Shown piece after piece: positions 39,045-46,298 of a DNA stretch of 64,000 bases (positions are counted from its first letter, which is position 1; every line of letters begins with the position of its first letter). Position numbers and translations under genes: made by a program. This stretch comes from Vibrio sp. HDW18 (lineage in GTDB: Bacteria > Pseudomonadota > Gammaproteobacteria > Enterobacterales > Vibrionaceae): contig NZ_CP049913.1 in assembly GCF_011306175.1 (NCBI RefSeq), forward strand, positions 868,001 to 932,000, read 5' to 3'. Below the pieces are notes generated by a model. The model was not told where the DNA came from and did not search any database. It saw only the letters and a program-made list of their open reading frames with translations.

Positions 39045-39305
39045 TTATTCAGCTGTTTCGATGCTAACGAATTTACGGTTTTTAGAACCTTTAACCTCGA
39101 ACTTCACTTTACCATCAGATAGAGCGAATAGAGTGTGGTCTTTACCGATGCCTACGTTAGTACCAGCGTGGAACTTAGTACCACGTTGACGAACGATGAT
39201 GTTACCTGCAAGTACAGATTCACCACCGAAACGCTTAACACCTAGACGTTTGCTTTCTGAATCGCGGCCGTTACGAGTAGAACCACCAGCTTTTTTGTGT
39301 GCCAT
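39045..39305 (-). CDS. rpmA: 50S ribosomal protein L27
   Basis: An 86-residue ribosomal protein whose N-terminal tail reaches the peptidyl-transferase centre. It starts [20 protein letters not shown], the conserved tail, and contains [22 protein letters not shown] (about 42-63, given in part). Length equals E. coli L27 (85). A GGAGAG ribosome-binding site is present. It follows rplU by 20 bp in the conserved L21-L27 operon. Confidence 0.98.
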   Translation of the reverse strand: MAHKKAGGSTRNGRDSESKRLGVKRFGGESVLAGNIIVRQRGTKFHAGTNVGIGKDHTLFALSDGKVKFEVKGSKNRKFVSIETAE

Positions 39306-39325
39306 TGTTGAACTCTCCTAATAAC

Positions 39326-39637
39326 TTAAGCGTTGATACCAGTGATTTTCACTTCTGTGAACCACTGACGGTGACCTTGTTGCTTACGAGAGTGCTTACG
39401 ACGACGGAACTTAACGATTTTTACTTTATCGCCACGACCGTGTTGTACCACTTCAGCAACTACTTTACCGCCCTCAAGAAGAGGAGCACCTACTTTAATG
39501 TCTTCGCCGTTAGCAACCAGCAGAACTTTATCAAATTCTACAGTTGCGCCAGTTTCAACGTCTAATTTCTCTAAACGAAGGGTTTGACCTTCGCTTACAC
39601 GGTGTTGTTTACCACCAGATTGGAAAACAGCGTACAT
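39326..39637 (-). CDS. rplU: 50S ribosomal protein L21
   Basis: A 103-residue ribosomal protein that binds 23S rRNA. It starts [18 protein letters not shown], and the basic C-terminal [20 protein letters not shown] is the L21 signature. Length matches E. coli L21 (103). A GGAG ribosome-binding site precedes the ATG. It is divergent from ispB across a 266-bp region, the arrangement found in E. coli. Confidence 0.98.
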   Translation of the reverse strand: MYAVFQSGGKQHRVSEGQTLRLEKLDVETGATVEFDKVLLVANGEDIKVGAPLLEGGKVVAEVVQHGRGDKVKIVKFRRRKHSRKQQGHRQWFTEVKITGINA

Positions 39638-39903
39638 ATTTTACTCCGCTCTTTCCGCACAGCCTATGCTATATTTGCGATAAGGGTGTGCGCTAAACTA
39701 ATCATCAATAGGGCGCAGATTCTACGTGAATGATGTGCCTATGACAAGCCATATTTTGAAAAAAGTGGCGAAAAGCTAATCGCCAAACAAAAGTGCCGCA
39801 ATCATGCCTTTAAGCCATGTATTAATCAATAATTTTTAGTGTATTATGCAGCGATTCCAGAAGACTAAATGCCTTATACGCTCTTATATCAGCCGGATTT
39901 ACG

Positions 39904-40875
39904 ATGGATTTTAAAGCTATCCAAGCGCTTACTGCCAATGACATGGCAAAAGTGAACGAAACGATTCACGCTCAACTCAATTCTGACGTCTCCCTCATCA
40001 ACCAACTTGGTTTCTATATCATCAGTGGTGGTGGCAAAAGATTACGTCCATTGTTAGCGGTCTTATCCGCCAGAGCTCTCGGTTACCAAGGCTCTCATCA
40101 TACGACCGCCGCCGCTTTTGTAGAATTTATTCATACTGCGACCCTGTTGCATGATGACGTGGTTGACGAATCCGATCTGCGCCGTGGCAAAGCGACCGCG
40201 AATGCGGCGTTTGGCAATGCCGCGAGCGTGTTAGTCGGCGATTTTATCTATACCCGCTCTTTTCAGATGATGACCGAATTAGGATCGTTAAAGATCCTCA
40301 AGCTGATGAGTGATGCGGTGAATGTGATCGCGGAAGGGGAAGTTCAGCAACTGATGAACTGTAACAACCCAGACACCACTGAAGCCAACTATATGCAGGT
40401 GATCTACTCCAAAACCGCCCGTCTGTTTGAAGCGGCAACGCAAATTGGCGCGATTTTGTGTGATGCTTCACCGCAAGTAGAGCTGGCAATGCAAAATTAC
40501 GGTAAGTATCTCGGCACTGCATTCCAATTAATTGATGATGTGATGGATTACACCGCCGACGGTGAAGAGATGGGTAAAAATGTCGGTGATGATCTGGCCG
40601 AAGGCAAACCGACACTGCCACTGCTGTATGCAATGCAACACGCTGAGCCAGAGCAAGCGGCCATGATCCGTGCAGCGATCGAACAAGCCAATGGCCTAGC
40701 ACGTCTCGAACAAATTTTAGCGGTAATGGAGCAAACCGGCGCTTTGCAATACACCATCAGCAAAGCTCAGCATGAAGCGGACAAAGCGATTGCACAATTG
40801 GCGGTGTTACCCGACAGCGAGTATAAGCAAGCGCTGATTGCCCTCGCGCATATGGCGGTCAATCGCAGCAAATAA
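39904..40875 (+). CDS. ispB: Octaprenyl diphosphate synthase
   Basis: A 323-residue trans-prenyltransferase that makes the C40 side chain for ubiquinone and menaquinone. The first Asp-rich motif is LLHDDVVDESD near residue 82, the second QLIDDVMDYTAD near 206, and GGGKRLRP is near 43. Length equals E. coli IspB (323). It is monocistronic and followed by a terminator shared with the convergent mdh. Confidence 0.96.
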   Translation: MDFKAIQALTANDMAKVNETIHAQLNSDVSLINQLGFYIISGGGKRLRPLLAVLSARALGYQGSHHTTAAAFVEFIHTATLLHDDVVDESDLRRGKATANAAFGNAASVLVGDFIYTRSFQMMTELGSLKILKLMSDAVNVIAEGEVQQLMNCNNPDTTEANYMQVIYSKTARLFEAATQIGAILCDASPQVELAMQNYGKYLGTAFQLIDDVMDYTADGEEMGKNVGDDLAEGKPTLPLLYAMQHAEPEQAAMIRAAIEQANGLARLEQILAVMEQTGALQYTISKAQHEADKAIAQLAVLPDSEYKQALIALAHMAVNRSK

Positions 40876-40988
40876 AGCGTGGTTTATCACATCCTCTTGG
40901 AGATAAGCTCACGGTGACATTGAAATGACGACGCGCGATTCAATGCTGCTGAACTGCAAACTCAAGCACCATCTACATTAAGCTTGCA

Positions 40989-41022
40989 CAAAAAAATACC
41001 GCTCATCACGAGCGGTATTTTC
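40989..41022. terminator. Bidirectional terminator between ispB and mdh
   Basis: A 9-bp perfect stem (AATACCGCT/AGCGGTATT, loop CATCACG) is flanked by A7 upstream and TT downstream. It serves mdh on the minus strand best. Confidence 0.82.
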
Positions 41023-41054
41023 AATCAGTAAGTTCAATCGACACTGAGTGTTAT

Positions 41055-41990
41055 TTACTTAACGAACTCAACCCCAATTTGAATATCACTGTTGAGCGTC
41101 TCCAGCATACCATCTAGCGCGGCTTGCTCATACGCACTCAATGGACCAATGTCTAACAGCTGTTCTACACCATGTTTACCGAGCTTGATCGGTTGAGCAA
41201 AGAACGGGGCATACTCGCCTTTGCCTTCCACATACGCATACTCAACCACATCGGCTTCGCCTTGTAACGCTTTCACTAAAGCCAAACCAAAACGGCATGC
41301 TGCCTGCCCCATCGAAAGAGTTGCAGAACCGCCACCCGCTTTGGCTTCCACCACTTCGGTACCAGCATTTTGGATCCGCTTGGTCAGCGCGGCCACTTCT
41401 TGCTCAGGCAAATTCATCCCTTCGACTTGTGACAGTAGCGGCAGAATAGTCACACCAGAGTGGCCACCAATCACAGGGACACGCACTTGGCCAGGATCTT
41501 TGTTCTGCAAAACTGCGACAAACGTTTCTGAGCGGATCACATCCAAGGTCGTAATACCAAACAGTTTACGCTTGTCATACACACCAGCTTTTTTCAGCAC
41601 TTCGGCAGCAATCGGCACGGTGGTGTTAACTGGATTGGTGATAATGCCAATACACGCGGTTGGACACACTACTGCGATCTTTTCGGCTAATGCTCTGACA
41701 ATACCGGCATTGACATTAAACAGATCTGCACGATCCATCCCGGGTTTACGCGCCACACCAGCCGAAACCAAAACCACATCAGCCCCGTCGAGCGCTGGAG
41801 TAGGATCTTCGCCCGCATAACCTTGCACCGTAACAGGCGTCGGGATATGACTCAGATCCGCTGCAACCCCCGGCGTAACAGGCGCAATATCGTACAGCGC
41901 CAAATCAGAGCCCGCTGGAAGACGATTTTTGAGTAACAGTGCAAGAGCCTGACCAATACCGCCAGCGGCACCAATAACAGCAACTTTCAT
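41055..41990 (-). CDS. mdh: Malate dehydrogenase
   Basis: A 311-residue NAD-dependent TCA-cycle enzyme. It starts [20 protein letters not shown] (Rossmann fold), with [16 protein letters not shown] near residue 80, [18 protein letters not shown] near 119, and the catalytic [13 protein letters not shown] near 175. Length equals E. coli Mdh (312). The ATG at 41990 has an AAGGAG ribosome-binding site; a longer open frame upstream is not supported. It is divergent from argR, as in E. coli. Confidence 0.97.
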   Translation of the reverse strand: MKVAVIGAAGGIGQALALLLKNRLPAGSDLALYDIAPVTPGVAADLSHIPTPVTVQGYAGEDPTPALDGADVVLVSAGVARKPGMDRADLFNVNAGIVRALAEKIAVVCPTACIGIITNPVNTTVPIAAEVLKKAGVYDKRKLFGITTLDVIRSETFVAVLQNKDPGQVRVPVIGGHSGVTILPLLSQVEGMNLPEQEVAALTKRIQNAGTEVVEAKAGGGSATLSMGQAACRFGLALVKALQGEADVVEYAYVEGKGEYAPFFAQPIKLGKHGVEQLLDIGPLSAYEQAALDGMLETLNSDIQIGVEFVK

Positions 41991-42258
41991 CGTAAATCTC
42001 CTTGAGAGTAATCTCTTATAAGTTTGTAGGGTAATTCGGTATCTGACCATCAAACGCTATAGTAACCACTATCTGATTACAATCACTTAACGTCAGCTTT
42101 GCGAGTTCACGCAACACGGCCAAAAGATGCGTCAGTATAGAAGGCGATTATCAGTCAATGTTCAACTTACACAAAGAGTTATCGCCTGATTTAACCCAAT
42201 ATAAAAAATATTTACAGTGACAGAGAGGGCAAATTTAGCGCATCATTTGGTATATCAT

Positions 42259-42280
42259 GCATAGATATGCGAGAATATGC
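42259..42280. promoter_or_regulatory. Candidate ArgR operator upstream of argR
   Basis: GCATAGATATGC is a perfect dyad, and a second TATGC half-site follows ten bases later. The pattern resembles ARG boxes (T-G-x-A-T-A ... T-A-T-x-C-A). It is 35-56 bp before the argR start, which fits autoregulation as in E. coli. The rest of the 324-bp mdh-argR gap is AT-rich and must hold both promoters, which I cannot place with confidence. Confidence 0.45.
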
Positions 42281-42314
42281 ACAAATCGGTCATTTAACTC
42301 TAGTAAGAAGAATC

Positions 42315-42785
42315 ATGCGTAACGTAGATAAACAAGATAACCTAGTTCGAGCCTTCAAAGCCCTATTAAAAGAAGAACGTTTTGGCTCACAAGGCGATAT
42401 TGTCGAAGCGCTGAAAAATGAAGGCTTTGAAAATATCAATCAATCCAAAGTATCACGTATGTTGACCAAATTTGGTGCGGTACGTACTCGCAACGCCAAG
42501 ATGGAGATGGTCTACTGCTTACCCGCTGAACTGGGTGTACCGACGGCGAGCAGCTCACTGCGTGAGCTGGTGCTGGATGTCGATTACAACAATGCATTAG
42601 TGGTGATCCGAACTGGCCCTGGCGCTGCACAATTGATCGCACGTTTACTCGATTCATTAGGCAAATCAGAAGGTATTCTTGGCGTGGTTGCTGGTGATGA
42701 CACCATTTTCATCACCCCAACGATTGAGGTTCCGGTGCAAGAGTTATTCCGTTCAGTGTGTGAACTGTTCGAATACGCAGGCTAG
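42315..42785 (+). CDS. argR: Arginine repressor
   Basis: A 156-residue hexameric regulator that represses arginine biosynthesis when arginine is bound. The N-terminal winged helix contains [32 protein letters not shown] (about 23-54, in part). The C-terminal arginine-binding domain shows [18 protein letters not shown] near 95 and [11 protein letters not shown] near 121. Length equals E. coli ArgR (156). The ATG at 42315 gives the family start; an upstream ATG 16 codons earlier would translate the candidate operator region. Confidence 0.96.
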   Translation: MRNVDKQDNLVRAFKALLKEERFGSQGDIVEALKNEGFENINQSKVSRMLTKFGAVRTRNAKMEMVYCLPAELGVPTASSSLRELVLDVDYNNALVVIRTGPGAAQLIARLLDSLGKSEGILGVVAGDDTIFITPTIEVPVQELFRSVCELFEYAG

Positions 42786-42806
42786 CGCACTGCTTACTGA
42801 ACCGAT

Positions 42807-42840
42807 GATTTTGGTCACCTTTTACCATGTGACCAAAATC
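42807..42840 (+). terminator. Long hairpin after argR
   Basis: A 12-bp perfect stem (GATTTTGGTCAC/GTGACCAAAATC, 10-base loop) lies 21 bases after the argR stop. It lacks a T run, so it is a weak terminator candidate. Its right arm overlaps a CRP-like site. Confidence 0.45.
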
Positions 42841-42843
42841 ACA
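42828..42843. promoter_or_regulatory. Candidate CRP binding site upstream of the TRAP operon
   Basis: TGTGACCAAAATCACA has both TGTGA and TCACA half-sites with the canonical 6-bp spacing. It lies 267 bp before the TRAP binding-protein start in a 324-bp gap that otherwise holds an AT-rich stretch. CRP control of an organic-acid transporter is plausible, but the distance is long and the site also forms one arm of a hairpin. Confidence 0.5.
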
Positions 42844-43109
42844 TCTTAGGAACATTCTCGCTTAGCGACAAGATTCCATAAGCACATGAAATAAAACAAT
42901 TATAACTGTAATTCATGGCCTATTTGGCTCACCAATAAATATGTTAATCGCCCGCTAATTCTTAACAACAATGTAATTCTCGGTAGTTTTTTTGGTATGC
43001 TGCCAGAGCATTAGCACTATTTTGGTCGCATAACGCAAGGTTTCTCAGGCAGGAAAGCTATCGCCATGCGGCACTTGGGGATATATCACCAATCAAGGAA
43101 GGGAAATTC

Positions 43110-44072
43110 ATGTCACTCACTCATATCATCAAACTTGGCGCAATCGCTGCCACAGTTATCGGCTCAGGGATCGCCTGCGCACAAGATTTTATTACCATAG
43201 GTACAGGTTCAGTCACTGGGGTCTATTACCCAACGGGTGGCGCGATCTGTCGATTGGTCAACAAGGATCGTAAAGATCACAACATTCGTTGTTCGGTAGA
43301 GTCGACTGGCGGTTCAATCTACAACGTCAATACTATTCGCTCTGGTGAGTTAGATTTCGGGATTGTTCAATCCGACTGGCAGTATCATGGCTATAACGGT
43401 ACCAGTGAACTCTCCGAGCAAGGCCCATACAAAAAATTACGCGCGGTATTCTCACTGCACACCGAACCGTTCAATATCATTGCTCGTGCGGATTCTGGCA
43501 TTGAAAATGTCAAAGATCTGGCCGGTAAACGAGTAAATATTGGTAACCCAGGCTCTGGCGATCGCGCCACCATGCAAGTGGTGATGGATGCCTTTGGATG
43601 GACCAATAACAGCTTTAAACTCGCAGCGGAATTGAAAGGTTCTGAGCGCTCACAAGCACTGTGTGATAATAAGATTGATGCCTTTATTTACATGGTTGGT
43701 CACCCGAATGGATCGATCAAAGAAGCCGCAACCTCTTGTGGCGCAAAATTAGTGCCCGCCACCGGTCCTGAAATCGAAAAAATCGTCGCGAATAACCCTT
43801 ACTATGCTTACACCGAAGTGCCTGCGGGTATGTACAACGGTACCGATCAAGCCGTGAAAAGTTTTGGGGTTACCGCTACCTTAGTCACCAGCGAAGATGT
43901 CTCTGAAGCGGTAGTGTACAACGTGACCAAAGCAGTATTTGACAACTTCGATACCTTTATTCGTCTGCACCCAGCGTTTGCCAACCTGAAAAAAGAGGAC
44001 ATGGTCACGGCGGGTAACTCGATCCCTCTCCACCCTGGTGCGATTAAATATTATACCAATCTGGAAAATTAA
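43110..44072 (+). CDS. TAXI-family TRAP transporter solute-binding protein, C-terminus altered by an IS insertion
   Basis: A 320-residue periplasmic binding protein for a TRAP transporter of the TAXI type. The signal peptide ends at IACAQ (about 1-25), and the mature protein has the family start ITIGTGSVTGVYYPTGGAIC and NIGNPGSGDRATM near 146. An IS630-like element is inserted after codon TAT of ...IKYY, so the last residues are now TNLEN. The original frame resumes beyond the IS at 45964 as YKEVGLLK and a TAA. The change touches only about eight terminal residues, so activity may survive. The permease lies downstream beyond the IS, so polarity on it is likely. Confidence 0.92.
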   Translation: MSLTHIIKLGAIAATVIGSGIACAQDFITIGTGSVTGVYYPTGGAICRLVNKDRKDHNIRCSVESTGGSIYNVNTIRSGELDFGIVQSDWQYHGYNGTSELSEQGPYKKLRAVFSLHTEPFNIIARADSGIENVKDLAGKRVNIGNPGSGDRATMQVVMDAFGWTNNSFKLAAELKGSERSQALCDNKIDAFIYMVGHPNGSIKEAATSCGAKLVPATGPEIEKIVANNPYYAYTEVPAGMYNGTDQAVKSFGVTATLVTSEDVSEAVVYNVTKAVFDNFDTFIRLHPAFANLKKEDMVTAGNSIPLHPGAIKYYTNLEN

Positions 44073-44381
44073 CTGGTCAGCTCTATCCACCTTCTCGAAC
44101 ACATCTGTCTGACTCTGGCCGAGCATTTCAAAAAACTATTCCAAGCCCGACATACTTTGGAGACAATGTCTTCGTAATCCGTAAAAGACTGGTTGGCTAG
44201 ATAGTGTTGTCTTAACCAACTCCATACTTGTTCTATTGGATTCAACTCAGGGGAATAGGGCGGGAGTTTGATGACACTGAGGTTCTGAAATTCATTGGCA
44301 ATATCTTCTGTGTGCCAGCTTGCACCATCCATAATGACCACTGCGTGACGACCTTTTTCGGTCACCGCGGAGATCTGCCTA
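44069..44381 (-). pseudogene. C-terminal fragment of IS630-like transposase (outer copy)
   Basis: It encodes about 104 residues of the DDE domain: VVIMDGASWHTEDIANEF, then LPPYSPELNPIEQVWSWLR, the characteristic second Asp and Glu region of IS630 transposases. It is nearly identical to the same part of the inner copy (for example FLKCS against FLECS, RRWIELTS against RRWTELTS). It is cut off at 44381 by the inner element, so it has no start of its own. Confidence 0.85.
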
Positions 44382-44397
44382 ATACCAATCTGGAAAA

Positions 44398-44974
44398 TTA
44401 ACTGGTCAGCTCTGTCCACCTTCTCGAACACATCTGTCTGACTCTGGCCGAGCATTCCAAAAAACTATTCCAAGCCCGACATACTTTGGAGACAATGTCT
44501 TCGTAATCCGTAAAAGACTGGTTGGCTAGATAGTGTTGTCTTAACCAACTCCATACTTGTTCTATTGGATTCAACTCAGGGGAATAGGGCGGGAGTTTGA
44601 TGACACTGAGGTTCTGAAATTCATTGGCAATATCTTCTGTGTGCCAGCTTGCACCATCCATAATGACCACTGCGTGACGACCTTTTTCGGTCACCGCGGA
44701 GATCTGCCTAAGATGCTCAACCATAAGGTCCTTGTTAACCCAAGGAACGACCATCGCCTCGCCAATGCCTCTAGCGGGACAGACAGAACCAAACAGATAC
44801 GCATATTCAAATTGTTGTTGCTTCACGGCTCTGGGACGTGTTCCTTTTTCTGCCCATAACCGTGTGGTGGTGTTTTGTTGCCCAAATCTGGCTTCATCCT
44901 GAAACCAGACATCAACCCGTTCTAAAGCGATATGTCCTGGGATCTTCAGGATCGTTTCAATTTTAAATTTTTTT
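44398..44974 (-). CDS. IS630-like transposase, catalytic DDE part (second reading frame)
   Basis: The frame open from the A7 tract at 44968-44974 runs FKIETILKIPGH ... VDVWFQDEARFG (first catalytic Asp region), then VVIMDGASWH and PPYSPELNPIEQVW (second Asp and Glu). It has no good start of its own; an in-frame GTG at 44826 would leave out the first Asp. It lies +1 relative to the first frame. Removing one A from the A7 tract fuses the two into a single protein (…DDFKKFKIETI…), so it is expressed by frameshift or slippage, or else disabled by a one-base insertion. Confidence 0.75.
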
Positions 44975-45433
44975 AAAATCGTCTTGGATTTGCTGGGATT
45001 GACGAGGATGTTTGGAGCGAGAAGTTACCCAAGAGAACCCCATGTGCTCGAGCAGGTAATAGATAGAATCAGGGTGGTAGTGCTGGCCAAATTCTTTCAC
45101 GATATAAGCGTGGATGTCGGCCCCAGTGAGTCGTCCGCCTAGTGTATCATTGGCTTTATCTTTGATGTATTGGCTCAATTGCTCTCTTTGCTTGGATGTT
45201 AAGAATGGTGGTCGTCCCGTTCTTGGTTTTTCCTTGAGGCCTTCTAATCCTTCCTCAAGAAAAGTGTGAACCCACCGATTAACACTGGTTCGGCTGACCT
45301 TAAGAAACTTGGCGATTTGGGTGCGAGAGTGCCCATCTTTGAAATGGTCGAGGGCCAGCAGTCTCATTTTCATCTGAATAGATTTCTGCTGGCTTGCGAG
45401 CTTTTTAAAGTCGATATTATCGAGGCTGTCCAT
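44963..45433 (-). CDS. IS630-like transposase, N-terminal helix-turn-helix part (first reading frame)
   Basis: A 156-residue product with two helix-turn-helix units: MRLLALDHFKDGHSRTQIAKFLKVSRTSVNRW (about 22-53, in part), then a winged-helix region starting RTGRPPFLTSKQREQLSQYI. It ends DDFKKI just after the A7 tract. IS630 family transposases normally join this DNA-binding part to the DDE domain, so this is the first half of one protein. Confidence 0.8.
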   Translation of the reverse strand: MDSLDNIDFKKLASQQKSIQMKMRLLALDHFKDGHSRTQIAKFLKVSRTSVNRWVHTFLEEGLEGLKEKPRTGRPPFLTSKQREQLSQYIKDKANDTLGGRLTGADIHAYIVKEFGQHYHPDSIYYLLEHMGFSWVTSRSKHPRQSQQIQDDFKKI

Positions 45434-45470
45434 AGTGAATAAGTTCTATCGTTGAATGCCCTCAATTAGA

Positions 45471-45902
45471 TCATATTTTTTCTTTGATTGGTATTACCCA
45501 AGAGAACCCCATGTGCTCGAGCAGGTAATAGATAGAATCAGGGTGGTAGTGCTGGCCAAATTCTTTCACGATATAAGCGTGGATGTCGGCCCCAGTGAGT
45601 CGTCCGCCTAGTGTATCATTGGCTTTATCTTTGATGTATTGGCTCAATTGCTCTCTTTGCTTGGATGTTAAGAATGGTGGTCGTCCCGTTCTTGGTTTTT
45701 CCTTGAGGCCTTCTAATCCTTCCTCAAGAAAAGTGTGAACCCACCGATTAACACTGGTTCGGCTGACCTTAAGAAACTTGGCGATTTGGGTGCGAGAGTG
45801 CCCATCTTTGAAATGGTCGAGGGCCAGCAGTCTCATTTTCATCTGAATAGATTTCTGCTGGCTTGCGAGCTTTTTAAAGTCGATATTATTGAGGCTGTCC
45901 AT
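45471..45902 (-). pseudogene. Truncated N-terminal part of IS630-like transposase (outer copy)
   Basis: A 143-residue frame is nearly identical to the first 135 residues of the inner copy (DSLNNIDF against DSLDNIDF). It runs out of the outer copy at 45495 and ends in residues PIKEKI encoded by the inner copy's terminal repeat. The rest of the outer transposase up to the DDE C-terminus is missing. Confidence 0.85.
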
Positions 45903-46050
45903 AGTGAATAAGTTCTATCGTTGAATGCCCTCAATTAGATCATATTTTTTCTTTGATTGGTATTACAAAGAAGTTGGGTTGCTTAAGTAATCCTTTACGG
46001 TGGTGGCCGATGGTAATCGAACACCACCTTTTACCGACATAATTTCAATA

Positions 46051-46075
46051 AAAAAGAGGAGGCTATCGCCTCCTC
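46051..46075 (-). terminator. Hairpin downstream of the interrupted TRAP binding-protein gene
   Basis: An 8-bp perfect stem (GAGGAGGC/GCCTCCTC, loop TATC). On the minus strand it is followed by T residues; on the plus strand it has none. On the plus strand it may act as an intercistronic hairpin between binding protein and permease. The remainder of the 45991-46298 gap holds the original end of the binding-protein gene (45964-45990) and an ERIC element. Confidence 0.5.
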
Positions 46076-46117
46076 ATTAGCATCACGTTTTGTTTTGGTG
46101 CTGCAGCTTTTCGGTAC

Positions 46118-46245
46118 TATACCCAAACAACTTGGAGTTACAGGTAGGCGGCAAGTGAGTGAGTCCCCATGAGCATAGGCAAACTATGTGATTAGGGTGA
46201 ACAAACGTAGCCAACACCGCTGCAGCTTCAAGTAGGAAGGGTATA
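46118..46245. repeat. ERIC repeat, full length
   Basis: A 128-bp copy with TATACCC...GGGTATA ends, very close to the copy at 11765. It lies 53 bp upstream of the TRAP permease start, between the binding-protein and permease genes. Confidence 0.9.
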
Positions 46246-46298
46246 TATCACCGTGCCGATCATAAGCTTATGGAAGATCAAGAATAAGGATAAGGTGC

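Larger units (their letters stand above)
44382..45494 (-). mobile_element. IS630-like insertion sequence, complete inner copy (1113 bp)
   Basis: It is bounded by ATACCAATC and GATTGGTAT inverted repeats and flanked by TA on both sides (44380-44381 and 45495-45496), the target duplication of the IS630/Tc1 superfamily. It carries the two-part transposase reading frame on the minus strand. The near identity to the flanking outer parts points to recent movement. Confidence 0.9.
44053..45963 (-). mobile_element. IS630-like element, internally deleted outer copy interrupted by a second copy
   Basis: Terminal inverted repeats TACCAATC (44054) and GATTGGTAT (45963) bound the structure, with TA target duplications reconstructing the TRAP gene as AAATAT-TA-CAAAG. 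The outer copy consists of 44053-44381 and 45495-45963. Relative to the inner copy it lacks the segment equivalent to 44711-45027, so it was about 0.8 kb. A complete copy sits exactly at the TA where its two parts meet. The outer left terminus lacks one A compared with the inner copy. Confidence 0.85.

Noticed and set aside
44069..44455. A 128-residue independent protein reading across the IS junction
   Set aside because: It begins in the inner IS and ends in the outer copy's transposase C-terminus; the start is a chance in-frame codon created by the junction.
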